A stretch of DNA of 64,000 bases from Bacteroidota bacterium (GCA_018267965.1 JAFDXK010000005.1:1-64000); one strand, 5' to 3'; shown: positions 8,931-18,480, counted from the stretch's first letter. Notes: generated from the letters alone by a model not told the origin. Translations and numbers: made by a program.

Positions 8931-8934
8931 AGCG

Positions 8935-11900
8935 TTACTGATTTTTAGATATTAACACTTTAAGATTTGCTTCATTAACCTCAATCTCCGTTCCATCGGT
9001 TATTTGAGGTACAATCTCCAACCTATCCGCCAAAATTTCCGCGCAAATATAATCTTTGAAATTAATTATTGCAGATTTTAATGGCTCGTGCTCTTCTATC
9101 GAAACTGCTATTCTGTCTGTAAGTTCTAAACCTGTTTCTTTACGAATTTTTTGTATACGATTAACCAGTTCCCTGGCATTTCCTTCATCTTGTAATTCAG
9201 GGGTTACGGTAATGTCGAGGGCAACAGTGAGTTTATCTTTATTAGCAACAGACCAACCCGGTATGTCCTCGGCTATTATTTCTACGTCGTCTTTTATTAT
9301 ATCTACTTCCTTGTCGCCTATCCTTAATACATAACCGCCATCTGTTTCGAGGGTGGCTATCTGGTGCTGGTCCATAGCGGTGATAGCTGCTGCTACCTGC
9401 TTCATCATAGCTCCCATTTTAGCACCTAATGACTTAAAGTTAGGCTTTATCTTTTTCTTTATAAAACCTTCTGTTTCAGTCAAATACTCTACGACCTTTA
9501 CATTCACCTCACCTTTCACCAGCTCTTCTATTTTCTGTACCTGCTCTTTCATATGAGCATCCAAAACAGGTATCAACACCTTCTGTAATGGCTGGCGAAC
9601 TTTGATATTCACTTTCTTACGCAAAGACAATACCAAAGATGATATATCCTGAGCCAATTGCATACGTTCTTCTAATTCACCGTCTATCACATCGGCATCC
9701 GCTACGGGATAATCGGCCAAATGTACAGAAGACGCTTCATAACGTTTTGTAATGTTATTCAGGTTTGTGTATAACCAATCGGCAAAGAAAGGTGCTATCG
9801 GAGCCATCAAAAGTGACAACTTCTCGAGGCATTCATATAAGGTTTGATATGCACATATTTTATCATGTTCATACTCCCCTTTCCAGAAACGGCGACGACA
9901 TAAACGAACATACCAGTTGCTCAGGTGTTCATCGAGGAAAACCTCCATTGCCCTGCCTGCCTGGGTAGGTTCAAAATCGTTCATATACCCGGTCACCTCT
10001 TTCACAAGTGTGTTGAGCGATGACAATATCCAGCGGTCTATTTCAGGGCGTTGCTCAACAGGTATATATTTTTCTTTGAATGTAAAACCATCTACATTGG
10101 CATACAAAGCAAAGAACTGATAGGTGTTATAAAGCGTTCCAAAATACTTCCGTTGAACTTCTTTAATTCCTTCTAAATCAAATCGTAAGCTATCCCATGG
10201 ACTTGCATTGGTTATCAGGTACCAACGGGTAGCATCTGCACTATATTTCTCAATGGTATCGAACGGATTGATGACATTGCCGAGGCGTTTGCTCATCTTA
10301 TTACCATTCTTATCCAGCACGAGGCCGTTACTTACTACGGTCTTATATGCCACATTATCCATGAGCATAACACCCAATGCATGGAGAGTATAAAACCACC
10401 CACGGGTTTGGTCTACCCCTTCGGCTATAAAGTCGGCAGGGAAGTTTTGATGCAATGTTTTCTCTGCATGATTCTCGAACGGATAGTGCAATTGCGCATA
10501 AGGCATAGCACCACTGTCAAACCACACATCTATCAAATCAGGTTCACGGGTAAGGGCTTTGCCGCTATCGCTTACCAATATTATCTGGTCAACAAAAGGC
10601 TTGTGTAAATCGGATGTTATAGTTTCGATATCCTGATTGATATTCAATACTTTATTAGCCCTACTTATCTCATCTTTCAGTTCTTCTATACTACCTATTA
10701 CACGATATTCGGTACCATCTTCACTCATCCACACAGGCAGCGGAGTACCCCAGTAGCGACTGCGGCTCAGGTTCCAGTCCACCATATTCTCCAGCCAGTT
10801 ACCAAACCTACCCTCGCCTGTGGCCTTAGGCTTCCAGTTGATGGTTTTGTTCAGTTCTATCATCCTATCTTTAACGGCGGTGGTTTTTATAAACCAAGCA
10901 TCCAGCGGATAATATATAACAGGCTTATCGGTACGCCAGCAATGCGGGTAAGTATGTTCGTACTTCTCTACTTTGAAAGCTTTACCATTTTTCTTTAATA
11001 TATCTACGGCAATGATAACATCTGTATCCTGCCAGTCGGGGTTGTCTTTATAATTTTTTACATATCGGCCACTCAGCTCGCCCATATAATCTATGAACTT
11101 ACCCTCCTTATCCACCATCGTCAGGATACCTATATTATTCTTTTTTCCTACACGATAGTCATCCGCACCAAAAGCAGGAGCAGTATGTACTATACCCGTA
11201 CCATCTTCGGTAGTAACAAAATCGCCAGTGATAACTCTCCATGGGTCGCCACCGGCTACCTCTGCAGTATTACCTTCGAATGGTAATAATTGCTCATATC
11301 GGCAACCTTCTATATCCTTTCCCTTGAATTCTTTTATAATAGTCCATGGAACCAATTTCACATCTGCACCATAAGCTGCAAAGTCACCATTCTCACCCTC
11401 AGGCTTAAAGTATTTACCCAAAAGCGCCTTAGCCAATATCACATTTATAGGCTCGTGCGTATATTGATTAAACGTTCTAACTAACACATAATCAATCTTT
11501 TCACCTACAGTAAGTCCACAGTTAGAAGGTAGTGTCCAAGGGGTGGTTGTCCATGCAAGGAAGTGAACAGGCGCTCCGTCCGTTGCCCCGAAAAGGAACT
11601 CCGATTTGGCATCTCTGGTGGCGTTGAACATAGCCACTATGGTGGTGTCCTTTACATCTTTATACGTACCGGGTTGGTTCAGCTCGTGAGAGCTAAGGCC
11701 TGTACCCGCAGCAGGACTGTAAGGTTGTATGCTAACGCTTTTATATAAGTACCCTTTCTCGTGCAGGGTCTTGATAGCCCACCACAGGGTTTCTATGTAA
11801 TTATTATCGAATGTGATATAGGGGTCGCCCATATCTACCCAATACCCCATTTTGGCAGTAATGTCTTCCCACTCCTTTTTATAACGCATTACCGCTTCGC

Positions 11901-12267
11901 GGCACTTCATGTTATAATCTTCTACACTTATCTTTTTGCCTATATCTTCTTTAGTGATGCCCAACTCCTTCTCTACACCCAGCTCTACGGGCAGGCCGTG
12001 GGTATCCCAACCCGCCTTGCGGCGCACCTGGTAGCCCTGCATGGTTTTGTAACGGCAAACCAAATCTTTAAGCGTACGAGAGATAACGTGGTGAATACCG
12101 GGCATACCGTTGGCACTTGGCGGACCTTCGTAAAACACGAAAGGCTGCGCACCATTACGGCCTTCTACACTTTTATTGAATGTATCCTGTTCCTTCCAGC
12201 GTTGCAGTAAATCCTGCTCTATGGAAGGCATATTAAGTCCTTTGTATTCTGTGTACTTATTACTCAT
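8935..12267 (-). CDS. ileS: Isoleucyl-tRNA synthetase
   Basis: An enzyme of about 1,110 residues that charges tRNA-Ile with isoleucine. The HIGH motif appears as GIHH near residues 57-60 and the KMSKS loop as KMSKR followed by LGN. Between them lies the CP1 editing domain (GTGIVHTAPAFGADDY), and an anticodon-binding domain follows. The C-terminus lacks an obvious Cys-rich zinc finger and ends in a DUF5915-like region, as in type 2 (eukaryote-like) IleRS. The frame is open 11 codons upstream; I choose the ATG at 12265-12267 (MSNKYTEYKGL), where family similarity begins. It heads an operon with the DksA-like gene, and lspA, often the next gene in this phylum, is absent. Confidence 0.95.
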   Translation of the reverse strand: MSNKYTEYKGLNMPSIEQDLLQRWKEQDTFNKSVEGRNGAQPFVFYEGPPSANGMPGIHHVISRTLKDLVCRYKTMQGYQVRRKAGWDTHGLPVELGVEKELGITKEDIGKKISVEDYNMKCREAVMRYKKEWEDITAKMGYWVDMGDPYITFDNNYIETLWWAIKTLHEKGYLYKSVSIQPYSPAAGTGLSSHELNQPGTYKDVKDTTIVAMFNATRDAKSEFLFGATDGAPVHFLAWTTTPWTLPSNCGLTVGEKIDYVLVRTFNQYTHEPINVILAKALLGKYFKPEGENGDFAAYGADVKLVPWTIIKEFKGKDIEGCRYEQLLPFEGNTAEVAGGDPWRVITGDFVTTEDGTGIVHTAPAFGADDYRVGKKNNIGILTMVDKEGKFIDYMGELSGRYVKNYKDNPDWQDTDVIIAVDILKKNGKAFKVEKYEHTYPHCWRTDKPVIYYPLDAWFIKTTAVKDRMIELNKTINWKPKATGEGRFGNWLENMVDWNLSRSRYWGTPLPVWMSEDGTEYRVIGSIEELKDEISRANKVLNINQDIETITSDLHKPFVDQIILVSDSGKALTREPDLIDVWFDSGAMPYAQLHYPFENHAEKTLHQNFPADFIAEGVDQTRGWFYTLHALGVMLMDNVAYKTVVSNGLVLDKNGNKMSKRLGNVINPFDTIEKYSADATRWYLITNASPWDSLRFDLEGIKEVQRKYFGTLYNTYQFFALYANVDGFTFKEKYIPVEQRPEIDRWILSSLNTLVKEVTGYMNDFEPTQAGRAMEVFLDEHLSNWYVRLCRRRFWKGEYEHDKICAYQTLYECLEKLSLLMAPIAPFFADWLYTNLNNITKRYEASSVHLADYPVADADVIDGELEERMQLAQDISSLVLSLRKKVNIKVRQPLQKVLIPVLDAHMKEQVQKIEELVKGEVNVKVVEYLTETEGFIKKKIKPNFKSLGAKMGAMMKQVAAAITAMDQHQIATLETDGGYVLRIGDKEVDIIKDDVEIIAEDIPGWSVANKDKLTVALDITVTPELQDEGNARELVNRIQKIRKETGLELTDRIAVSIEEHEPLKSAIINFKDYICAEILADRLEIVPQITDGTEIEVNEANLKVLISKNQ

Positions 12268-12478
12268 CTTAAAATCCGAATTCCAGTGTCCAAACTTCAA
12301 ATTGCAGAAAAGGGAACAATTAGCCTTAAACTACTGAAAAAATAAGGCGCGAAGTTAGGTAGAATTTTCGAGATATATAATGTATATAAGGGAATGGTAT
12401 GTGAGGGCATATTGCATACGTTTAAATATATTTTTTGGCATAGAATTGGATGAATAATGTTTTTGAACTAATCACAAT

Positions 12479-14026
12479 ATGAAACTACTCTTCACCACCC
12501 TCCTGTTTATTGTAATCACCATTTCATCTCATGCACAGGCAGTTTTAGTACAGGACATTAACGCGGGAACCCCGGAAAGCTGGCCGGGTTTAAAATATGT
12601 TTTTAAAAACAAAATGCTGTTTAATGCCTTTACAGATACCAGCGGCTGGCAGTTATTTTCTTATAATGATACCACAGTTAGCATAGTGGGAGGTATGACA
12701 ACAGGCAATTCGGGAGGCACGCAACCAACCTCTATGGCTATCGTCAATGGTGTTTTATACTACCAGGCTTATAGTAGTACTACGGGGTGCGAGCTTTATA
12801 AATGGGACGGTGTAAACCCTCCTTCTCTTGCAAAAGATGTGAAGACAGGCACGGGCAATTCAACACCCATCGATCTGGTTGCTTTAAATAACAAGATATA
12901 CTTCATAGGCTCTACCAATTCAACATACGGAGAATTATGGGTGTATGATCCCGCAACCAATATAGCGCGAAACCTGAATTCTCTCTATGCGTCGGGAACA
13001 ATATCAGGTCAAATCATACATTTGGCTGTCTTTGATAATAAAATATATTTTGCTGCCACAGATAATAACCTTGCAGGAGGGGGACAACTGTTTTTATATG
13101 ACCCTGTGGCTGATACAATAGGACTTGCACCCTACTACAACCCATCAAACGGGGCAAGGGTCTGCAACCTGAGTGTGTGCTACAACAAACTATACTATGC
13201 TGCATACACTAATACATATGGATATGAGCTGTATGTGTATGACGGGAAGAAAGCACCTATACGTTTAACAGATATTAATCCGGGTAATGGCAATTCGCTG
13301 TATTCAGTATTTAACTGGTTCTATACCCCGGCCTGTATTGTCGGCTTTAATGGTTATGTTTATTTTACCGCAGGCACTATTACCAATGGTGCAAATTGGC
13401 ATGGTCTGCAGCTATACAAAGTAGATCCTAATAAAGGAGATATCGGTGCCAGTGTTTCATTTGTTTATGACATACAGGGTAATGTAACAGAATTCATAGA
13501 GTTTGACCATAAACTCTATTTTGAAGGGTATGACACCAAACATGGATTCGAGCTATGGATGTATGATGGTATTCATGACCCGTCGATGATAGCAGACATC
13601 AATACCCATCCTCATGATTCAAATACTTTGAACATAGGCTGCAGCATACCCAAGCATTTCGGTATCTATAATAATAACCTCTATTTTTCGGCAACGAATG
13701 TTGGTACAGGATATGAGCTGTACAGGCTGGGCACTTTCCCATCAGCTATTGAAAATGCTACATGCATTAACACTATAAGAGTGTACCCCATGCCCGTTAC
13801 TAATGAAATCTATTTTGAACTCAACCTGAAAACCGATTGCAATTTTACCATCAAACTATATGACATTACAGGCCGCGAAGTATACAATAGTCCTACCTTT
13901 TCATACCAACATGGTAATGCTACCTTCCGTACAGATGTCTCTCAATTAGTAAGCGGTAATTATTTATACCGTATCACTACAACAAGTGGTGTGATGCTTG
14001 CCAATGGTAAGGTAGTGAAGGAGTGA
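12479..14026 (+). CDS. Secreted repeat protein with T9SS type A sorting domain
   Basis: A 515-residue secreted protein with a signal peptide ending in SHAQA. The body consists of about seven repeats built on the pattern G-x-E-L-(Y/W)-x-(Y/W)-D-G, for example GYELYVYDGKKAP and GFELWMYDGIHDP, as in ELWxxDGT/hyalin-like beta-propeller repeats. The last 80 residues (IRVYPMPVTNEIYFELN to ANGKVVKE) form a T9SS type A C-terminal domain, which directs export through the type IX system and surface attachment or release. The function is probably adhesive or structural; no catalytic motif is seen. A weak TTTTTTGGCATAG sequence about 40 bases upstream resembles a sigma-54 site. Confidence 0.8.
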   Translation: MKLLFTTLLFIVITISSHAQAVLVQDINAGTPESWPGLKYVFKNKMLFNAFTDTSGWQLFSYNDTTVSIVGGMTTGNSGGTQPTSMAIVNGVLYYQAYSSTTGCELYKWDGVNPPSLAKDVKTGTGNSTPIDLVALNNKIYFIGSTNSTYGELWVYDPATNIARNLNSLYASGTISGQIIHLAVFDNKIYFAATDNNLAGGGQLFLYDPVADTIGLAPYYNPSNGARVCNLSVCYNKLYYAAYTNTYGYELYVYDGKKAPIRLTDINPGNGNSLYSVFNWFYTPACIVGFNGYVYFTAGTITNGANWHGLQLYKVDPNKGDIGASVSFVYDIQGNVTEFIEFDHKLYFEGYDTKHGFELWMYDGIHDPSMIADINTHPHDSNTLNIGCSIPKHFGIYNNNLYFSATNVGTGYELYRLGTFPSAIENATCINTIRVYPMPVTNEIYFELNLKTDCNFTIKLYDITGREVYNSPTFSYQHGNATFRTDVSQLVSGNYLYRITTTSGVMLANGKVVKE

Positions 14027-14089
14027 TATACCTCGCAATAGAATTCTATTATTCTTTCTGTTCATTTCTTTTTTATCTCGGTAATTGAT

Positions 14090-14178
14090 GTCTTTTCAAT
14101 TGCCTCGATGAGAGGAGTTGCACGAAAAAGAAACGAACCAAAGAACTGCGAAGCACTCATGAATACCATTGAAAAGAC
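14090..14178. repeat. Inverted-repeat module with 11-bp perfect arms
   Basis: GTCTTTTCAAT (14090-14100) is the exact reverse complement of ATTGAAAAGAC (14168-14178). The 67-base interior includes a CACGAAAAAGAAACGAACC-type stretch. It is the first unit of a composite block of repeats that fills the gene-free stretch from 14027 to 14442. Confidence 0.65.
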
Positions 14179-14211
14179 AAATAACTAATGAATAAAAGCG
14201 TGCCGTTCTAA

Positions 14212-14310
14212 ACTCCTCTCATGGAGTGAAGCGGAATAATCTCGACACTAGAACGGTTTCCATATCTCAGCCTCACCTCAACTGTACTGCCGGGCTGAGA
14301 ATAACTACAA
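14212..14310 (+). repeat. Repeat family B (copy 1)
   Basis: The core CTCATGGAGTGAAGCGGAAT, then AATCTCGA and TAGAACGGTTTC, continues into CCTCACCTCAACTGTACTGCC. It recurs with about 80-90% identity at 14778 and 15946. An upstream CCGTTCTA pairs with TAGAACGG, so part of it can fold back. Confidence 0.8.
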
Positions 14311-14316
14311 CATAAA

Positions 14317-14354
14317 ACTCCCCTCCTTGCATAAGGAGGGGAAATACTAAGGGA
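14317..14354 (+). repeat. Palindromic repeat family A (copy 3)
   Basis: CTCCCCTCCTTGC and ATAAGGAGGGG form the hairpin arm, followed by AAATACTAAGGGA. The final GGTGG arm is degenerate. Confidence 0.75.
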
Positions 14355-14442
14355 TGTTAGAATATGATATTATGTGATGCCCCCTACCAACTTGCATAAT
14401 CAATTATTTCAATGTAATTTTTCCACAATCAAACAACCCGTT

Positions 14443-14763
14443 ATGAAGCCTGTAAAAACATTCCTTATTGTAATGGTAGCATTAGGTATCTTATGGGGTA
14501 ATACCGCAAAAGCTCAAAGCTCTGCAGCTACACCCATGCAAGAAAACATGGCTACCGACACATCGGCGGTAAAAACTGAAAACATTGCTCTTGCCAATAA
14601 TCAAGCTTCACTTGCAGACACAATTGCTAAAAAAGAAATGCCCAAAAGCAAACCACGCAAAAACCGTAACGTAGGGCAAATATTTGTAGCGGCAGGTCTT
14701 GCTTGCGTTTTGATTACCGCAGGGGTATTTATTGCACTATATAATGACTTAAATTCAGACTAA
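14443..14763 (+). CDS. Small exported protein with a C-terminal membrane helix
   Basis: A 106-residue protein with an N-terminal signal sequence (MKPVKTFLIVMVALGILWG, cleavage near AKAQS). A polar, Ala/Thr-rich middle and a basic KSKPRKNRN patch precede a C-terminal membrane helix at about 80-100 (IFVAAGLACVLITAGVFIAL). I start at the ATG at 14443, because the 23 residues upstream do not look like a signal. The first residues (M-x-PVKTF) match those of the PKD lipoprotein gene downstream, and the DNA is similar there too. Function unknown. Repeat blocks flank it on both sides. Confidence 0.6.
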   Translation: MKPVKTFLIVMVALGILWGNTAKAQSSAATPMQENMATDTSAVKTENIALANNQASLADTIAKKEMPKSKPRKNRNVGQIFVAAGLACVLITAGVFIALYNDLNSD

Positions 14764-14777
14764 GCAACAGTGCAACT

Positions 14778-14886
14778 TTTCTCATGGAGCGAAGCTGAAT
14801 AATCTCGAGATTAGAACGGTTTCTATATCCCAACTTCACCTCGACTGTACTGCCAAGCTAAGAATAACAACTATCCGTCATTGCGA
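14778..14886 (+). repeat. Repeat family B (copy 2) joined to a family C half-copy
   Basis: CTCATGGAGCGAAGCTGAAT, then AATCTCGAGATTAGAACGG and TTCACCTCGACTGTACTGCC, repeats the block at 14212. It is followed by CGTCATTGCGAAC, one arm of family C. Confidence 0.8.
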
Positions 14887-14984
14887 ACACTATCCCTCTA
14901 CCGTCATTATTGAATTGTTCATTTCAGGCAAGATATTTGATACATAAAATATTATCCACTTGTAAAACCTTTTTTATGCATTAC

Positions 14985-15857
14985 ATGCAACCTGTAAAAA
15001 CTTTTGTTTGTTTATTCATCCTTGTTTTAGCGATACCAGGCTGCAAAAAAGCAAACAATAACAACAAGAGTACTTCAAACTACGATTTTAGCTGGTCGGC
15101 AGAACCTATAGAGGGTGTACCTATTACTTTTTACAGTACCGCTCCTCAGACAAAAAACCATGTGTGGGACTTTGGTACAGGAATTACGAGCACAGCATTT
15201 CAACCCCAATTTGTATATGGCTCGAAAGGCACTTATACAGTGACACTGACAATTGATAATGATTACCAGAATAAGATAACAAAGCAAATAGTGGTAGGTG
15301 ATAATTTTGGAATAGGCATTACGGGTGGTCCCTGCCCGGGTGATACATTCTACACGTTTGTATCTGCATACCCTGCTGCTAAAACGTATAAATGGGATTT
15401 TGGCGATGGTGATACTTCTTCTTTACCCAATCCATACCACATTTATGCTGCGGCCGGTACATATAACGCCAAACTTACCATCAACAACTATCACATTGCA
15501 AACACAACAGTCACAGTATATAAAGACCCTGTTTATACCAACAAAGTGACAGGCAACAGGCTATGGCATATACAGCAACGCAAGTATGCATACAATATAG
15601 ATACCACTATATTTTTACCTGATGTAAATTTTGAAGTAAAATATATAGACAAGGTAACTGTCTTTTATGATTTCAACAACTATACAGGGTATTTGAAATA
15701 CAACGAATCAATGACCAAAGGAAATGTACTCGCCTATGGGGACTTACGTAATGTTCTGTATTATGACCATGTACAGGACACAATAAGGATAATAAAGATT
15801 GAGGGCCCTGATAAAAATATGCCGTATGAAGTAACAACAACTGCGCGGACACCGTAA
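14985..15857 (+). CDS. PKD-domain lipoprotein (paralogue 1)
   Basis: A 290-residue lipoprotein with lipobox AIPGC followed by a Lys/Asn-rich linker. Two PKD (polycystic-kidney-type Ig) domains follow, the second with the classic KWDFGDGDTSSLPNPYHIY. The C-terminal domain of about 110 residues begins DPVYTNKVTGNRLWHI and ends in ARTP. That C-terminal domain recurs in the proteins at 17271-17969 and 35153-36043, whose termini also end in TP. PKD lipoproteins usually sit at the cell surface and mediate binding; the role of the shared domain is unknown. I choose the ATG at 14985 over 14976 and 14910 because it gives a normal signal. Confidence 0.75.
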   Translation: MQPVKTFVCLFILVLAIPGCKKANNNNKSTSNYDFSWSAEPIEGVPITFYSTAPQTKNHVWDFGTGITSTAFQPQFVYGSKGTYTVTLTIDNDYQNKITKQIVVGDNFGIGITGGPCPGDTFYTFVSAYPAAKTYKWDFGDGDTSSLPNPYHIYAAAGTYNAKLTINNYHIANTTVTVYKDPVYTNKVTGNRLWHIQQRKYAYNIDTTIFLPDVNFEVKYIDKVTVFYDFNNYTGYLKYNESMTKGNVLAYGDLRNVLYYDHVQDTIRIIKIEGPDKNMPYEVTTTARTP

Positions 15858-15885
15858 AGTATATATGCCCTACTCTCGTCATTGC

Positions 15886-16015
15886 GGGCTTGACAACACC
15901 CCGTCATTGCCAGGGAGTATCTGTTACACATAAACGGACAAAGTAACTCTTCTCATGAGCGAAGCGGAATAATCTCGAGATTAGAACGGTTTCCATACCC
16001 CAACTTCACCTCTAC
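15886..16015 (+). repeat. Family C half-copies followed by repeat family B (copy 3)
   Basis: CGTCATTGCGGGCTTGACA and CCGTCATTGCCAGGGAG are followed by CTCATGAGCGAAGCGGAAT, AATCTCGAGATTAGAACGG and CAACTTCACCTC. It fills most of the 258-base gap between the PKD lipoprotein and the DUF998-like gene. Confidence 0.8.
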
Positions 16016-16115
16016 CTGATGCACATCAGGAAAGGACATGACCAGCATCATACTTCATGCATGCAGGTTATTCTAATTTCATTTTCGCACTTGTTACATA
16101 CCGGGTGCTGTACAC

Positions 16116-17162
16116 ATGAAACAGGCCGAACATCTCAACGGACAAAAGAAATGGCAACGCATCATTTTACTAACCGTTCTTGGTTATGAAGGTTTAGGTG
16201 CATTGCTGGGTGGCTGCCTGCTGGTAGCAGAACCTGACGGACAACTGATGGATATGCCTGTAGACCTGATGCACGGTGCTTTCAGCAATTTCCTGATACC
16301 GGGTATAATACTTTTCGCATTGGGCGTGCTGAATGTTGTGGCATTTTTTGCAGTGCTGCGCAGAACCCAATCAGACTGGCTGATGGCTGGTCTTGCCATG
16401 GGCGGACTGAACATTTGGTTTTGGATAGAGATTGCCATACTTCAGGTAATACACTGGCTGCACCTGATGTGGGGACTACCCGTTATTATCGGTACCATAG
16501 CGGGGCTTCCTCTTGTTTTCCCACGGCATATGAATACCCGAAAATGGGCATTGGCATGTGGCATCATAGCTTCTGTTCTGTATATCATTATCAATATGAT
16601 AGTACCTGCACAATGGCCGGAGTATAATTCAATAACACAAACCGTTAGTGAACTTTCTGCTGTAGCTGCGCCAACACGCAAACTATGGATGGTGTTGTGT
16701 ACACCCTACTCTTTGTTCATGATCGCTTTTGCATGGGGCGTGTGGAAATCTGCAGGGGCAAATAAAAAACTGCGCATAGCAGGGGCGTTGCTTGTGGTAT
16801 ATGGTATAACAGGTGTATTCTGGCCTTTTGCTCCTATGCATCTTCGCGAAACACTGGCTGCAGGAGGCGGCACTATTTCAGATACCATGCACCTGGTGCT
16901 GGCAGGTGTTACACAGGTCATCTATTTAGTAGCACTGGGGCTTTCGGCAGCAGCACTGGGAAAAGGTTTTCGCATTTACTCTATCCTCACTTTCATTATA
17001 CTTGCGGTCTTCGGGTTTCTTACATTTCTTGAAGCACCTAATGTTTCTACCAATCAACCCACGCCTACTATTGGTATATGGGAACGCATCAATATCGGCG
17101 TATTTCTTTTGTGGGTGATAGTGTTAGCAATTGTATTGATGCCGGAGAAAGATAAAGCATAG
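16116..17162 (+). CDS. Polytopic membrane protein with a C-terminal DUF998-like half
   Basis: A 348-residue integral membrane protein with about ten helices. Residues 1-130 form a four-helix unit, with a DLMHGAFSNFLIPG segment near the second helix. Residues from about 145 match the DUF998 pattern of helices with the conserved loop SITQTVSELSAVAAPTR and later WPFAPMHLRE. It may be a fusion of two small membrane domains. No transport or catalytic signature is evident, and the role is unknown. It is monocistronic, with repeats on both sides. Confidence 0.65.
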   Translation: MKQAEHLNGQKKWQRIILLTVLGYEGLGALLGGCLLVAEPDGQLMDMPVDLMHGAFSNFLIPGIILFALGVLNVVAFFAVLRRTQSDWLMAGLAMGGLNIWFWIEIAILQVIHWLHLMWGLPVIIGTIAGLPLVFPRHMNTRKWALACGIIASVLYIIINMIVPAQWPEYNSITQTVSELSAVAAPTRKLWMVLCTPYSLFMIAFAWGVWKSAGANKKLRIAGALLVVYGITGVFWPFAPMHLRETLAAGGGTISDTMHLVLAGVTQVIYLVALGLSAAALGKGFRIYSILTFIILAVFGFLTFLEAPNVSTNQPTPTIGIWERINIGVFLLWVIVLAIVLMPEKDKA

Positions 17163-17180
17163 CGCTGCACTTGTATGCAT

Positions 17181-17250
17181 GACGGTGGGTGGGTGTTTAA
17201 TGTTGTTTGGTTTGTTTAATGCCTGAACAGAGTAAACAAGTAAACAACAT
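17181..17250 (+). repeat. Repeat family D (copy 1)
   Basis: GACGGTGGGTGGGTGTTTAA is followed by TGTTGTTTGGTTTGTTTAAT and then CCTGAACAGAGTAAAC. The same order recurs at 18032 and, with TGTTC-type arms, at 19282, 19732 and 21014. Confidence 0.75.
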
Positions 17251-17270
17251 GTTGATGAGGCGTAAATGCG

Positions 17271-17969
17271 TTATGGCGTACTACCCCATATATGCTGCCA
17301 TAGATAGTATGAGAAATCCTTACCACTGACGTTTGTGCTGTCCCAGCTATCATACCTCATACTGTCGCCTTGCACATAATATTTAAGAAGGGTTTGTCCC
17401 CTGGGAGAATTGGTAAATACCAGCGTATCGGGTTTAGACCTTTCTATGTCATACCACATATAAGGACTCCATATATACCCCGCCTTTAGCGTTAACTTAT
17501 CTTCCATTGCAATAGTAATAGTTTGCGTATAGGAATAAGCGGTATCATTATGCCCTTTTTCCTTCCGTATAACGTTGATACGCCACAGGTGTGTACCTAC
17601 CATTTTCGGCGTATATATAGGGTCAGGGATTACATTGATTGTACAATAATAATATGCAGGCGTATCGCTACCGTTACTCAATTTTAATGATACGGTATAA
17701 TTGCCTATTGCTGCATAAGTGTGTTTAGGAGCAGCTGCGGAAGAAGTATCACCATCACCAAAATCCCAATGATAAAAAACAGTACCCGCTACGTACCTGT
17801 CTAATTTGTAATTAATAGTATCGCCCGGTACATGGTTGCCAATGTAAGCAATACTGGTATTATATATGTCGTATGGTACAGGTTTCGAAGGCTTTTGTCT
17901 TTTTTCGGCACAGCCCATAAGGCCAAACATTGCTGCGCAAACTATTAAACTCGGGAAGGTAAAACGCAT
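17271..17969 (-). CDS. PKD-domain lipoprotein (paralogue 2)
   Basis: A 232-residue lipoprotein with lipobox LMGC and one PKD domain (YHWDFGDGDTSSAAAPKHTY). The C-terminal domain starts DPIYTPKMVGTHLWRI and ends GSTP, the same type as in the paralogues at 14985 and 35153. It is shorter than its relatives because the first PKD-like unit is degenerate. Probably surface-exposed; no enzymatic motif. Repeat family D copies flank it on both sides, and it faces the membrane protein gene tail to tail. Confidence 0.75.
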   Translation of the reverse strand: MRFTFPSLIVCAAMFGLMGCAEKRQKPSKPVPYDIYNTSIAYIGNHVPGDTINYKLDRYVAGTVFYHWDFGDGDTSSAAAPKHTYAAIGNYTVSLKLSNGSDTPAYYYCTINVIPDPIYTPKMVGTHLWRINVIRKEKGHNDTAYSYTQTITIAMEDKLTLKAGYIWSPYMWYDIERSKPDTLVFTNSPRGQTLLKYYVQGDSMRYDSWDSTNVSGKDFSYYLWQHIWGSTP

Positions 17970-18031
17970 AATTAGGGAATGGTTATGTGCAAATTATAAC
18001 AAATAGTATGCCTGAATGTTTATTGTGTGCT

Positions 18032-18084
18032 GACGGTGGGTGGTGTTTAATGTTGTTCAGCTTGTTTAATACCTAAACAGAGTA
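18032..18084 (+). repeat. Repeat family D (copy 2)
   Basis: GACGGTGGGTGGTGTTTAAT, then GTTGTTCAGCTTGTTTAAT and ACCTAAACAGAGTA, is nearly identical to copy 1. It abuts the stop codon of the HNH-protein gene. Confidence 0.75.
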
Positions 18085-18405
18085 TCAAAATTTGGGGTCG
18101 TGCTGTTTTGCATGACAGGAATCACAGACAGACTCCAACCATTCTATCGGTTCTTTTCCGATATTATATTTTGCATACCGGGTATGATGTACCTGGGTAG
18201 CACGCTCACCACAATACACACAAGTCCAGTTATCTCTTTTCATCACCACATAGCGTTTGCGTTTCCACGCATCAGATTTAAGGTAGACATTGCGGTAGTA
18301 ATTTATGCGTTCTTGACGGTCTTCCTGAAACATCCGCTCATTGAATGCCCGTAAAGCAAATACTCCTATTATCGCTACCAAAAACAGAATAATTGCCGCC
18401 ATCAA
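18085..18405 (-). CDS. Membrane-anchored HNH-type nuclease-like protein
   Basis: The protein is 106 residues. A hydrophobic helix occupies residues 3-18 (AAIILFLVAIIGVFAL). A basic helix and an HNH/beta-beta-alpha-metal domain follow: Cys62-x2-Cys65, His73-His74, Asn81, Cys94-x2-Cys97 and His98. The zinc cysteines and the catalytic His are intact, so DNA cleavage is plausible, but the membrane anchor is unusual for this fold. The family function is unknown. It sits between family D repeats and the DUF559 element in the densest repeat region of the window. Confidence 0.75.
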   Translation of the reverse strand: MMAAIILFLVAIIGVFALRAFNERMFQEDRQERINYYRNVYLKSDAWKRKRYVVMKRDNWTCVYCGERATQVHHTRYAKYNIGKEPIEWLESVCDSCHAKQHDPKF

Positions 18406-18480
18406 CTCTGCTATTTCTTAATATCTAAGATATACCAATACTACTATATATGAAATAACTCCTCTCCCGTCATTGCGTAT

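Noticed and set aside
8439..8955. Cys/Arg- and Ala/Phe-rich plus-strand frames
   Set aside because: They are shadows of the repetitive Lys/Ala/Pro codons of the DksA-like gene on the other strand.
12268..12478. T-box or other riboswitch ahead of ileS
   Set aside because: I found no T-box core or specifier-type structure; Bacteroidota generally do not use T-boxes. The gap is AT-rich, with only a weak promoter-like TAACTTCG.
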